Shown here piece after piece: positions 17,472 to 25,844 of a DNA stretch of 64,000 nt (the first letter of the stretch is position 1; the number at the start of each line of letters is the position of its first letter). Location: assembly GCF_910588665.1 (NCBI RefSeq), contig NZ_CAJUPR010000008.1, positions 1-64,000 on the forward strand, read 5' to 3'. The DNA is from an uncultured Brachyspira sp. (GTDB lineage Bacteria > Spirochaetota > Brachyspiria > Brachyspirales > Brachyspiraceae). The notes beneath the pieces are model-generated. The model did not search any database. It was not told the DNA's origin and worked only from the letters and a program-made list of their open reading frames with translations. Made by a program: the position numbers and the translations under genes.

Positions 17472-18053
17472 TTATTGTATTTTTTTAAAATTCCTGCAAA
17501 ATAAAAATATTTCTCTGCTTTCATCTCTTGAACTTTTAGGCTTAAATATACTTACAGAATCAAAATGTTCTTTAAGCTCATTTTTAAAATCAGGCAGATC
17601 TCTACCGTCAAATACTTTTATAAAAAAATGTCCCTTATCTTTTAATACATTCTTAGCAAGCTTAAAAACAGTCCTGCATAAAGAGATGGATCTTAAATGA
17701 TTGGTTTCTTTATCGGATATTGTATTAGGCATAGCATCACTTACAACAACATCAAATAAAGTATTATCAAAATCGTCAATATCCATATTTTTTATATCTC
17801 TGAGTATAAACTTAAATTTCTGATGAGCAAATGAATTCGGAAGTATATCAACGCCTACTACAAAGCCTGTTTTCAATATTTTATTAAGCATATACTGACT
17901 GAAAGATCCAGGGGAGCAGCCGACATCTAATATTATATCGGAAGGTTTTATAAACTTAAATTTATTCTGCGCTTCCTCTAATTTAAATACACTTCTTGCT
18001 TTATAATTTTCTTCTTTTGCCTTTTTAAAATAATAATCCTGTATTTTTTTCAT
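17472..18053 (-). CDS. rlmE: RlmE/FtsJ-type 23S rRNA 2'-O-methyltransferase
   Basis: 193 residues from the ATG at 18053; a longer in-frame extension to 18125 adds 24 hydrophobic residues not found in the family and is rejected. It starts MKKIQDYYFKKAKEENYKARSVFKL, the characteristic FtsJ opening (Y--KA---YRARS-fKL). SAM motif ILDVGCSPGSFSQYM follows, then VVSDAMPN (catalytic Asp) and FFIKVFDGRD (catalytic Lys), then FKPKSSRDESREIFLFC. The K-D-K-E catalytic set is present. It methylates a uridine in the 23S rRNA A-loop in known members. Likely first gene of an operon with the RseC-like and small membrane genes. Confidence 0.9.
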   Translation of the reverse strand: MKKIQDYYFKKAKEENYKARSVFKLEEAQNKFKFIKPSDIILDVGCSPGSFSQYMLNKILKTGFVVGVDILPNSFAHQKFKFILRDIKNMDIDDFDNTLFDVVVSDAMPNTISDKETNHLRSISLCRTVFKLAKNVLKDKGHFFIKVFDGRDLPDFKNELKEHFDSVSIFKPKSSRDESREIFLFCRNFKKIQ

Positions 18054-18110
18054 TATATGCTTAAACTCTATTTCTAAAAAATAAAAATCATAAATTATAA
18101 TATAGAATTT

Positions 18111-18145
18111 AAAATAAAAAAGCAATAGATAAATTATCTACTGCT
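18111..18145 (-). terminator. Terminator after the membrane TPR gene
   Basis: On the minus strand a 10-bp stem with one mismatch (AGCAGTAGAT / ATCTATTGCT) and a five-base loop runs into TTTTTATTTT. It separates the TPR gene from rlmE. Confidence 0.6.
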
Positions 18146-18171
18146 GTTTTTATTTATAAAAAAATATAAAA

Positions 18172-19578
18172 TTATAATATCCAATCAAGTTTTTCTTCAG
18201 ACCTTACTACGCCTACAGGTAAATTTGAAAGAGAAGATTTATCTACTAAATTCTCCAATCTCTTTATACCTACAATATCAATCCTAGACATAGCGGCATA
18301 TCTTATAGCTTCAGGACTTACCATAGCGCATGTTACAAGTATGGAATTAGAAATATTTGAATTAACTGAATACTCATATAAATGCATAAGCTCATCATTA
18401 AATATAGGACTGTAATAAGTTCTGAAATAAATTATTTTTTTAGGAGCATGAATACTGCTGCTTTCTTTGGCAAAAATAATAAGATATTTTTTATCAGTAG
18501 TTTTTAAAGAATAAGGAATGAGCCCCATACTGGAAACCACTTTTAAAGCCATGTCATTGAAATCATTGCCCTCCAATTTAAAGAACTTCTTAATATTTTC
18601 GCTGTATCTGGAATCTTTATAATTATTTAATTTTTCATTGGCATCTTTATAATTAGGGTCAAGTACTATTATTCCTTCCAATATCTCCATAGATTTATTA
18701 ATATTTCCGATTATATCATAACATTCTGAAAGCGTATATAATATGGCTAAATTCAATTCCTTATCATAGCTTTCATAGCCTATTGCTTTTTCTAAAATCT
18801 TAATAGCTGATTCTATATTCTCAAGTTTTATATAACAAAGTCCCATTTCATACAATGATTTAACGGAATATTCCTTATCCTTATATGAGACGGAATAATA
18901 TTTAATAGCAGACTTATAATCTTTCCTGCCTCTATACGCCTTTCCTAAATTATAATTTAATAAACTGTCATCAGGATATTTTTTATGCACGATATTCATA
19001 AAGGAAATAGATTCATTAAAGTTTCCTATATTAACAAAACAAAAAGCTTTATATTTCAAAGCATCTAAATTATTAGGCTGAATATCTAAAACTTCATTGA
19101 AATATTCTATAGCAGTTTCGTACTGTCTGTTTTCATAATATATGATTCCTATTTCCATAGAAACTTCCAATTTATAGCCGTCTATTTTTAAAAGAGTAAG
19201 ATACTGCGCTAAGGCTTCTCCTTTTCTTTCTATTTTACTTAAAGCTCTAGCTAATGATAGTATAATTTCAGGCGATTTATCTCCGTTATCAATTGCATGT
19301 CTGTATTCTACAATGGCAAAAGAATATTCTTTCATTTTAAAATAGCAGTCTCCTATCATAGCATGTATTTTTGCTCTTTTTATTCCAGTTTTATCTTTAC
19401 TTAATATTTCCTTCAGCTTTAATAAAGCCATATCATATCTGCCGTCTGCAATAAATTTATTAGCCTTATCAATATCAGATACTCTATTATTAAATTTAGG
19501 CAGAAAAAACTTTCTGACAATTAAAAGAAGTGTTATGAATACACATATAAATACTATAATAGAAATATTATAATTCAT
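18172..19578 (-). CDS. Membrane-anchored TPR protein with C-terminal nuclease-fold-like domain
   Basis: 468 residues: one N-terminal transmembrane helix (4-25), then about eight TPR units (35-325; for example IGIIYYENRQYETAIEYFNE and LDIQPNNLDALKYKAF), then a C-terminal 120-residue alpha/beta domain. That domain (KKYLIIFAKESS, KKIIYFRTYYSP, NSILVTCAMVSPEAIRYAAM, IDIVGIKRLENLV) resembles the core of Mrr-type restriction-endonuclease-like folds, but lacks a convincing D-ExK or D-QxK active site, so catalysis is doubtful. The gene at 40404 has the same architecture. Promoter at 19613-19641. Role unknown; a protein-interaction scaffold is most likely. Confidence 0.7.
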   Translation of the reverse strand: MNYNISIIVFICVFITLLLIVRKFFLPKFNNRVSDIDKANKFIADGRYDMALLKLKEILSKDKTGIKRAKIHAMIGDCYFKMKEYSFAIVEYRHAIDNGDKSPEIILSLARALSKIERKGEALAQYLTLLKIDGYKLEVSMEIGIIYYENRQYETAIEYFNEVLDIQPNNLDALKYKAFCFVNIGNFNESISFMNIVHKKYPDDSLLNYNLGKAYRGRKDYKSAIKYYSVSYKDKEYSVKSLYEMGLCYIKLENIESAIKILEKAIGYESYDKELNLAILYTLSECYDIIGNINKSMEILEGIIVLDPNYKDANEKLNNYKDSRYSENIKKFFKLEGNDFNDMALKVVSSMGLIPYSLKTTDKKYLIIFAKESSSIHAPKKIIYFRTYYSPIFNDELMHLYEYSVNSNISNSILVTCAMVSPEAIRYAAMSRIDIVGIKRLENLVDKSSLSNLPVGVVRSEEKLDWIL

Positions 19579-19612
19579 ATTTTTTAATTAAACTATAAAT
19601 AAAATCTGAATT

Positions 19613-19641
19613 ATTTTATATCTTTTTAAAAATAATTTCAA
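19613..19641 (-). promoter_or_regulatory. Promoter for the membrane TPR gene
   Basis: On the minus strand TTGAAA (19636-19641), 17-base spacer, TAAAAT (19613-19618), about 35 bases before the ATG at 19578. Confidence 0.5.
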
Positions 19642-19656
19642 TTCTTTTTATATATT

Positions 19657-22296
19657 TTATTTTCTGTTTGCAAATCTTATAAATATCTTCAAAATTTCGG
19701 TAGCTGCAATAATAATTACAGAAACTCCGATTATCTTTATCCAAGTATTAAAACTTAAAGGAACGGTATTAAAAAATCTTCCCGCATACTGAATCAAGAA
19801 TATTTGCAATACAAAAGTAATGCCAATACTCAAAAGCATTAATTTATTACTTAAAAAATACTTAAATACGCTTTCATATCCAAGCTCTCTGCTGTTAAAC
19901 GAATTAAATATCTGAAACATTACAAACATAGAAAATAATACCGTAGACTGCTCTGCATAAGGAACATTAAGTATATTTAATCTGCTTTGAAGCATAAATA
20001 ATATAATCATAACCGAAGCTGAAAATAATATTTTAAATATCATATTTTTAGTTAAAATGCTTGCATTTCTTTTTATAGGCATTCTTTTCATCAAATTATC
20101 TCTGATAGGTTCAAGTCCTAAAGCAATGGCTGGCGGACCGTCCATAATAATATTTATCCATAATAACTGTACGGCAGAAAACGGAGATTTTAATCCTATT
20201 AATGATGAAATAAGAACAACTGCCACAGAAGCCAAATTAACGGTAAGCTGGAACTGTATAAATCTCTGAAAATTATCATATATGCCCCTTCCCCATTGCA
20301 CAGCCTTGACAATAGTTGCAAAAGAATCATCAAGAAGAACTATATCACTGGCTTCTTTTGATACTTCCGTTCCCGTTATACCCATAGCAATACCTACATC
20401 TGCATTTTTTATAGCAGGCGCATCATTAATACCGTCTCCTGTTACAGCAACAACATTACCAGTCTCTTTTATGGCATTAACTACACGCATTTTTATTGCA
20501 GGTGTGCTTCTGGCTATAACCGATATTTTACTTAGATTTTGCTTTAATGTATTATCGTCCATAGCATCTATATCTTTTGCCTCAAGAACTATGCCGTTTT
20601 CATTAAGTATTTTTAATTCTCTTGCTATAGCGGATGCGGTAACTATATTATCGCCTGTAAGCATTTTTATATTTATGCCTGCATTTATGCATTTATCAAC
20701 AGCATCATAAACCTCTTTTCTTATAGGATCGGATATAGCTGCAAAGCCGTCATATATTAAACCGCTTTCAAGTTTCTCTCTATTATTTTCAACATTATTA
20801 TCAGCTATTTTATGGGCAAATGCTATCACCCTTTTAGCTTCATTTTGGAATTTTTCTATAGCTTCCTCAATATATTTTCTATCTTCATCTTTTATGCTGC
20901 ACATAGATATTATTTTCTCAGGGCTTCCTTTGGTAAATACTATAATTTCATTATCTATTTCAGCAACAGTTGTCATATTTTTTGTTTCCGATGAAAAAGG
21001 ATATTCATATATAGTTTTTGATTTCTCTCTTATCTCTTTATAATTAAATCCAGATTTGCCTGCAGCAACTAATAATGAGCATTCCGTAGGATTTCCTAAA
21101 AACTTAACCGTATTATTTTTATAATCAATATCGGCTGTGGAGTTTATGGCAAAGTTTTTTATAATTTTTTCATTTATAATATTTTCAGGCTCTATATATT
21201 CGCCGCCTGCAAATAATTTATTTAATGTCATTTTATTTTCTGTAAGAGTACCAGTTTTATCAGAACAAATAACATTTATGCTTCCTATAGTTTCGCAAGC
21301 CTGCATTTTCTTTACTAATGCATTATGACCAGCCATTTTAATAATATTAACAGAAAGCGAAACTGCAACTATTGCGGGAAGTCCTTCAGGAACGGATGCA
21401 ACTATTAATACTATACTTGTAATAAAAGCTTCTGAAATAACGGTAAAATTTACATTCCCCGTTCTGATGAAATTGACAACCTGTATGATAAATACTATAA
21501 CAGCAGCAGTTATTCCGAACATTGCTATCTTTTTGCCAAGCTGAACTAATTTCTCCTGCAAAGGTGTTGAAGTTTTCTTTGTTTTTGAAAGCTCCATAGC
21601 TATTTTTCCAAACTCGGTGGCATCTCCCACGGAAGTAACAGCTATTTTTCCATTACCAGCTGCAACAAATGAACCTGAATAAACCATATTTATTCTTTCG
21701 GCTACAGGTGTTTTATCATCTGTCAATACAGCATCGGCATATTTTTCCACAGTTTCGCTTTCGCCTGTCAAAGCAGATTCATCAATATTAAGCAATACGC
21801 TTTCTAATAATCTTCCGTCAGCTGGAAGTTTATTCCCTGCTTCTATAAAGGCAATATCGCCTACAAGCAGGTCTTTTTGATTGATTATCTCTATATTACC
21901 GTCTCTTATAACTTTTATACGGATATCTTCATTAATGCTGTTCAATGCCTCAAATGCTTTTGCACTTTTTCCTTCCATAACTATGGTAATAGTAATAGAT
22001 AAGCTTATGGCTAAAAATATACCTAAGCATTCTAAAAAGTCTGCATGTCCTCCATTAAAATATGCCGCTGTATTTACAGAAACGGCTATAATGCCTGCAA
22101 ATATAAGCATTAATATCATAGGTTCTTTCAGAGATTCTAATATCTTTTGAATTACAGAAATATCTTTCTCTTTAGTAAAACTGTTAGCTCCGTATTTTTC
22201 TAAACTTATCTTTCTTGCATCTTTAGTTAATCCTATTTCAGGATCTACTTTAAGTTCTCTTAGAATATCTTCTTTACTGCCTAAAAAACTATCCAT
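19657..22296 (-). CDS. P-type cation-transporting ATPase (IIA type, Ca2+/Mn2+), behind a manganese riboswitch
   Basis: 879 residues with the full P2A architecture: the N-terminal cation-ATPase segment, TGES in the actuator domain (177-180), PEGLP in helix M4 (303-307), the phosphorylated aspartate in CSDKTGTLT (Asp346), the hinge TGDGINDAPA and about ten membrane helices. The M6 segment NIIMDGPPAIALGLEP resembles secretory-pathway Ca2+/Mn2+ pumps (SPCA/PMR1) more than plain SERCA. Together with the upstream yybP-ykoY element, this makes Mn2+ export the best guess rather than only Ca2+. Ribosome site AGAGGTG precedes the ATG. It is transcribed alone. Substrate is inferred, the family is certain. 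Confidence 0.93.
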   Translation of the reverse strand: MDSFLGSKEDILRELKVDPEIGLTKDARKISLEKYGANSFTKEKDISVIQKILESLKEPMILMLIFAGIIAVSVNTAAYFNGGHADFLECLGIFLAISLSITITIVMEGKSAKAFEALNSINEDIRIKVIRDGNIEIINQKDLLVGDIAFIEAGNKLPADGRLLESVLLNIDESALTGESETVEKYADAVLTDDKTPVAERINMVYSGSFVAAGNGKIAVTSVGDATEFGKIAMELSKTKKTSTPLQEKLVQLGKKIAMFGITAAVIVFIIQVVNFIRTGNVNFTVISEAFITSIVLIVASVPEGLPAIVAVSLSVNIIKMAGHNALVKKMQACETIGSINVICSDKTGTLTENKMTLNKLFAGGEYIEPENIINEKIIKNFAINSTADIDYKNNTVKFLGNPTECSLLVAAGKSGFNYKEIREKSKTIYEYPFSSETKNMTTVAEIDNEIIVFTKGSPEKIISMCSIKDEDRKYIEEAIEKFQNEAKRVIAFAHKIADNNVENNREKLESGLIYDGFAAISDPIRKEVYDAVDKCINAGINIKMLTGDNIVTASAIARELKILNENGIVLEAKDIDAMDDNTLKQNLSKISVIARSTPAIKMRVVNAIKETGNVVAVTGDGINDAPAIKNADVGIAMGITGTEVSKEASDIVLLDDSFATIVKAVQWGRGIYDNFQRFIQFQLTVNLASVAVVLISSLIGLKSPFSAVQLLWINIIMDGPPAIALGLEPIRDNLMKRMPIKRNASILTKNMIFKILFSASVMIILFMLQSRLNILNVPYAEQSTVLFSMFVMFQIFNSFNSRELGYESVFKYFLSNKLMLLSIGITFVLQIFLIQYAGRFFNTVPLSFNTWIKIIGVSVIIIAATEILKIFIRFANRK

Positions 22297-22341
22297 TAAA
22301 CACCTCTTATTATTTTTTTAATGTAAAATAAAAAATGCATA

Positions 22342-22500
22342 AAAAAGACCCATCTATAAATAAACAATCAAAAAATCATAAATTTAAAAGCTTATTTATA
22401 CTTGAGTCTCATTAATTAAGGCTGGCCAAACTTTTATATAAAAGCTGAGATTGTTGACTTTGCCGCATAAAGAATATGCCAACTACTCCCTCATAAGTAT
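22342..22500 (-). ncRNA. yybP-ykoY (manganese) riboswitch with transcription terminator
   Basis: Read on the minus strand, AUACUU-AU-GAG (22500-22490) pairs with CUC-AAGUAU (22406-22398) to close helix P1. Between them lie the family signatures GGGAGUAG (about 22491-22484), GUCAACA (22458-22452) and GGC..GCCUUAA...UGAGACUC. The 3' strand of P1 can instead join a long terminator: AGACUC pairs with GGGUCU and UAUAAAUAA pairs with UUAUUUAUA, ending in GGGUCUUUUUU (22352-22342). The two folds exclude each other. In known members Mn2+ binding stabilises P1 and lets transcription continue. It lies 45 bases upstream of the ATPase start codon. Assignment from memory of the consensus, not a covariance search. 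Confidence 0.85.
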
Positions 22501-22515
22501 TTAATTATGTAAGTC

Positions 22516-22546
22516 TATATAATAACATATAAAAAAATAATGTCAA
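22516..22546 (-). promoter_or_regulatory. Promoter of the riboswitch-ATPase transcript
   Basis: On the minus strand TTGACA (22541-22546); the -10 is less clear, with TTATAT at 18 bases spacing or TATATA at 19. The start would be about 10 bases before helix P1 of the riboswitch. Confidence 0.55.
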
Positions 22547-22556
22547 TATTTATTGT

Positions 22557-22597
22557 AAAAAAGTATTGTCATGGAGCTGCAGATATTGTACTTTTTT
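22557..22597 (-). terminator. Terminator after the tatD-like gene
   Basis: Inverted repeat AAAAAAGTA / TACTTTTTT (22557-22565 and 22589-22597) with a loop containing AGCTGCAG; on the minus strand it ends in a T run, 39 bases after the tatD-like stop. Confidence 0.55.
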
Positions 22598-22635
22598 CTG
22601 ACATAATATTTTTGATTCTATGATTGTAATATATC

Positions 22636-23454
22636 CTAATAATGAAATCTATTTAAATCTATAGGCAAGTCTAAAACTCTTACAGTATTTTCCAAAGCGG
22701 CTCTCATAATATCTTCAGAACTCTCTCCCCTAACCTCTGAAATGACCTGAACAGTATACGGAATAAATGAAGGTTCATTTGCTCTGCCTCTTACCCTTTG
22801 AGGAGTTAAATAAGGAGAATCAGTTTCTATTGTAAGCATATCTTTAGGAACATATTTTAAAGCTTCTCTGATAAAATCATTTTTCATATATGTGACGGAA
22901 CCTGAAAAAGAAAGCATATACCCTAAATCTAAGGCATTTTTAGCATCTTCCGTATTACCGCTGAAGCAATGAAATATTCCTCTTTTCGGTATATCCGCTT
23001 CTTTTAAAATTTTAAAAGTATCTTTAAAAGCATCTCTGCTATGTATAATTATAGGCAAATCAGTATTCTTCGCAGCTTTGCATAATTGCTCAAAAAACTC
23101 ACGCTGCTCATTTTTATTTGAATTGTTATGATAATAATCAAGCCCTATCTCTCCGACCGCATATACAGACTTGTTTTTATTTTTTAATGTTTTTTTATTT
23201 AAATTTTTTATTTTTAATTCAAATGCTTTTATGGTATCTTCATCGTTTTCATTAGAATAATCTGGATAATATCCAATGCTGAAAAATACCCCCTCAGCTT
23301 CTGACAATATAAACATACGCTCATCTGCATCATTAGGGTGAACGCCTATATCTATAAAATAAAATATTCCGGCTTTATTAGCTCTCTGCAAAACTGCTTC
23401 CAGTTCTTTACTCTTTTTTGATATATATGTAAGGTGGCAATGACTGTCTATCAT
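22636..23454 (-). CDS. TatD-family metal-dependent hydrolase (DNase)
   Basis: 272 residues of the TatD/YcfH family, a TIM-barrel amidohydrolase-like nuclease. The metal-binding and family motifs appear in order: DSHCHLTYI at the N-terminus, GEIGLDYY (about 104-111), IIIHSRDAF, IFHCFSG and IETDSPYLTPQRVRGRANEP. Family members have 3'-5' DNase activity on single- and double-stranded DNA and act in the cytoplasm. The ribosome site TGGAGA lies 9 bases before the ATG. The HIT gene upstream ends 26 bases away on the same strand, so the two are probably co-transcribed. Confidence 0.92.
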   Translation of the reverse strand: MIDSHCHLTYISKKSKELEAVLQRANKAGIFYFIDIGVHPNDADERMFILSEAEGVFFSIGYYPDYSNENDEDTIKAFELKIKNLNKKTLKNKNKSVYAVGEIGLDYYHNNSNKNEQREFFEQLCKAAKNTDLPIIIHSRDAFKDTFKILKEADIPKRGIFHCFSGNTEDAKNALDLGYMLSFSGSVTYMKNDFIREALKYVPKDMLTIETDSPYLTPQRVRGRANEPSFIPYTVQVISEVRGESSEDIMRAALENTVRVLDLPIDLNRFHY

Positions 23455-23480
23455 TAGATTATCTCCAATTATTATTTATT

Positions 23481-23831
23481 TTATTCTGACAGTTTATCAT
23501 CGGAAATAATATGAAAATGCACATGAAATACTGTCTGACCTGCTCCTTCTCCTAAGTTATTAATTATTCTAAACGATTCCAAATCAAGCTCTTTTACAGT
23601 TTCTTTTATAGTGTCTAAAATTTTACCCATTAAAGCCGTATCCGTTTCTAAAATATTTTTAACATGAACTTTAGGGACAACAAGCAGATGTACTTTAGCT
23701 TTAGGATTTAAATCTTTAAATACTACACAGTATTCATTTTCTTTTATAAACTTTGAAGGAAGTTCTCCTTTTATTATTTTACAGAATATGCATTCCTCAT
23801 CAAAATGTTTTGCTTCGCTTAAATCAGACAT
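23481..23831 (-). CDS. HIT-family (HinT-like) nucleotide hydrolase
   Basis: 116 residues from the ATG at 23831, chosen over an in-frame ATG six codons upstream because GGGGAG lies six bases before it. The protein has the zinc-site pattern CIFCKIIKGELPSK and the histidine triad HVHFHII near the C-terminus, with the supporting NLGEGAGQTVFHVHFH segment. HinT-like enzymes hydrolyse nucleoside phosphoramidates and AMP-lysine. It precedes the tatD-like gene, probably in one operon. Confidence 0.93.
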   Translation of the reverse strand: MSDLSEAKHFDEECIFCKIIKGELPSKFIKENEYCVVFKDLNPKAKVHLLVVPKVHVKNILETDTALMGKILDTIKETVKELDLESFRIINNLGEGAGQTVFHVHFHIISDDKLSE

Positions 23832-23954
23832 AAAAATCTCCCCAAACATAAAAATATATTTATTAATAATATAAACTAAAATAAAAAATTAATCCATATA
23901 TATATTATGATTTATTAAAAAAATAACTTATATTAATTACTTTTATTATTTGAT

Positions 23955-23982
23955 TTGTATATTTAAATTAATATTATATAAT
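23955..23982 (+). promoter_or_regulatory. Candidate promoter for the alpha/beta hydrolase gene
   Basis: TTGTAT (23955-23960), 16-base spacer, TATAAT (23977-23982), with a TTAGGAT ribosome site just before the ATG at 24009. Confidence 0.5.
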
Positions 23983-24008
23983 AGTTTCAGTAAGATTAGG
24001 ATAAACTA

Positions 24009-24944
24009 ATGCAGATTATATTATATATAATATTTTCAGTAATATTTTTAATATTGATAATTTTAATAATAACAGCAAATTATTTTGTAAATAAACTTCT
24101 AATAAAAACTGATAAGAAATTATTTGAAAGAAAAGAAAATAATAATCAGGAAGATAAAGAAAAAAAACTAATAAAAGAAAAAAGAAAAATATGGTTTGAA
24201 AGCATTCAGAAAGATGCATATACTTTTTCTGAAGATAATTTAAGATTGCATGCGCATATAATAAATAATAATAAAAGCGATGTATATGTTATAATAGCTC
24301 ACCCTTATGAAGGAAGAGGTTCTTATATGAAATACTTTGCGGAAAAATTTTATAATATGGGATTTAATGTAATTGCAGCAGATTTAAGAGCACATGGAGA
24401 AAGCGAAGGGAAAATATATTCGCTTGGATATTTAGAAAGGCTTGATATTAAAGCTTGGATTAAATATATAAATGATAATTATAATAATGCAGAAATAATT
24501 CTATATGGAATATCTATGGGAGCAAATGCTGTTATGATGTGCGCAGGCGTAGATTTACCTGATAATATAAAAGCTATAATAGAAGATGCGGGGTTTACAA
24601 ATGCTTATGAACAACTAAGAAGCAGATTAGATATAGCATGCAGATTTCCTTTTCTTCCGATAGTAGAACTTACCTCATTTATGTCCCAAATAAGACTCGG
24701 TTTTTCTTTTGATGATATTGATGTTCAAAAAAATGTATCAAAATCTAAAACTCCTATTCTTTTTATACATGGAGATAAAGACGAATTAGTGGATTATAAT
24801 ATGGCTTATAAGCTGTATAAATCATGTATCTGCGAAAAAGAAAAACTTATTATACAAAACGGCAATCATATATCTGCCGTATTTAATAATGAAAATATAT
24901 ACTGGGGGACTGTAAAAGATTTCATAAATAAATATATTAGTTAA
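24009..24944 (+). CDS. Membrane-anchored alpha/beta hydrolase
   Basis: 311 residues: an N-terminal transmembrane helix (2-28), a charged linker rich in Lys and Glu (36-62), and an alpha/beta-hydrolase domain. The oxyanion strand is VIIAHPYEGRGSYMKYF, the nucleophile elbow is YGISMGANAV (Ser at about 172), the acid is in FIHGDKDELVDYNMAY, and the final His is in IIQNGNHISAVFN. This is the Bem46-like arrangement common in membrane-tethered hydrolases. Substrate is unknown. It is a single-gene unit convergent with the beta-barrel gene downstream. Confidence 0.85.
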   Translation: MQIILYIIFSVIFLILIILIITANYFVNKLLIKTDKKLFERKENNNQEDKEKKLIKEKRKIWFESIQKDAYTFSEDNLRLHAHIINNNKSDVYVIIAHPYEGRGSYMKYFAEKFYNMGFNVIAADLRAHGESEGKIYSLGYLERLDIKAWIKYINDNYNNAEIILYGISMGANAVMMCAGVDLPDNIKAIIEDAGFTNAYEQLRSRLDIACRFPFLPIVELTSFMSQIRLGFSFDDIDVQKNVSKSKTPILFIHGDKDELVDYNMAYKLYKSCICEKEKLIIQNGNHISAVFNNENIYWGTVKDFINKYIS

Positions 24945-24976
24945 AATAAAAAGGCAGGATATCTTTATCCCGCCTT
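24943..24976 (-). terminator. Terminator between convergent hydrolase and beta-barrel genes
   Basis: Stem AAGGC-GGATA / TATCC-GCCTT with one A-C mismatch; the minus-strand side ends in TTTTTATTTT, so it best serves the beta-barrel gene. Confidence 0.65.
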
Positions 24977-24997
24977 AAAAATAATATTTATAAAATA

Positions 24998-25726
24998 TTA
25001 ATCATCAACAAAATAGAAACTGAACTGTCCGCCTACATCAACAGCGCCGAAATCATTTTTGCTGAATCTGGAATCTGTAACTTTTCCAGGTCCGAAATCA
25101 TATCCTGCATAAACTCCGATTCCTAAAGCGGTTTCATCGCTGAAGTAAAATAAATAATCTATTGTTAATTTTACATAAGGAATAATTGCCATTCTGTACT
25201 GTTTTTTTATGCTGCTGTAATTATAATAATTGTTTACATCTTCAAATTGATTATATGCAGTATTATAATTCTGAGTAATTTCTCCAGCCGCCAGCGGTAT
25301 TTTTATTCCCGCTCCTAAACCTATAAAAAAGTTATATATATTAACTTTCGGAAGTATTCCTATAGTTAAGGTGTCAAAATAATAAGTAGTTTTTATATTT
25401 TGAAACTGACCTTGAACTCCCGCTGTTTTGCTTTCATTGTATGCATAAACATCTCTATGATATGCCAAATCCAAAGATAAAGAAAATCCCAAATAATTAT
25501 CAAAACCATTATATATACCGGGAGTTATGCCGACACCCCATTCAAAAGCCGCATCTGAAGTAAGCTTTCCGTCATTATTATTTACGCCTAATTTATAATT
25601 CTGATAGCTTAAAGAAATGGAAGCTCCTAAAGGCACATATAATCCTATACCCGCATGAAAATCGGCAAAAACAGTATGAAATTGAATTATGAAAATGCTG
25701 ATGACAGCAATAAATATTTTTTTCAT
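24998..25726 (-). CDS. Outer-membrane beta-barrel-like protein
   Basis: 242 residues with a signal peptide (MKKIFIAVISIFIIQFHTVFA, cleavage after about residue 21). The mature part alternates aromatic/glycine strands and turns (GIGLYVPLGASISLSYQNY, LGFSLSLDLAYHRD, GIGVYAGYDFGPG) and ends in the hydrophobic strand GGQFSFYFVDD, typical of small outer-membrane beta-barrels. The ribosome site GGGGTG is strong, and a perfect promoter lies upstream. Function within this broad class cannot be read from sequence. Confidence 0.75.
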   Translation of the reverse strand: MKKIFIAVISIFIIQFHTVFADFHAGIGLYVPLGASISLSYQNYKLGVNNNDGKLTSDAAFEWGVGITPGIYNGFDNYLGFSLSLDLAYHRDVYAYNESKTAGVQGQFQNIKTTYYFDTLTIGILPKVNIYNFFIGLGAGIKIPLAAGEITQNYNTAYNQFEDVNNYYNYSSIKKQYRMAIIPYVKLTIDYLFYFSDETALGIGVYAGYDFGPGKVTDSRFSKNDFGAVDVGGQFSFYFVDD

Positions 25727-25757
25727 AAAACACCCCTTTTTTAATATTTATAATAAT

Positions 25758-25786
25758 ATTATAATATATTGTAAATAAAATGTCAA
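25758..25786 (-). promoter_or_regulatory. Perfect consensus promoter of the beta-barrel gene
   Basis: On the minus strand TTGACA (25781-25786), 17-base spacer, TATAAT (25758-25763), 32 bases before the ATG at 25726. Confidence 0.8.
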
Positions 25787-25844
25787 GAAAAAGTAAATAT
25801 TTTTTACTGAAAAATATAATTTTAATCAATAAAGTAAAATAAAT

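Noticed and set aside
18054..18125. 24-residue N-terminal extension of RlmE
   Set aside because: The extension is hydrophobic, lacks a ribosome site and is absent from the family; the ATG at 18053 gives the standard FtsJ start.
20282..20710. A 142-codon plus-strand frame inside the P-type ATPase gene
   Set aside because: It lies wholly antisense to a strongly conserved coding region and is a shadow frame.
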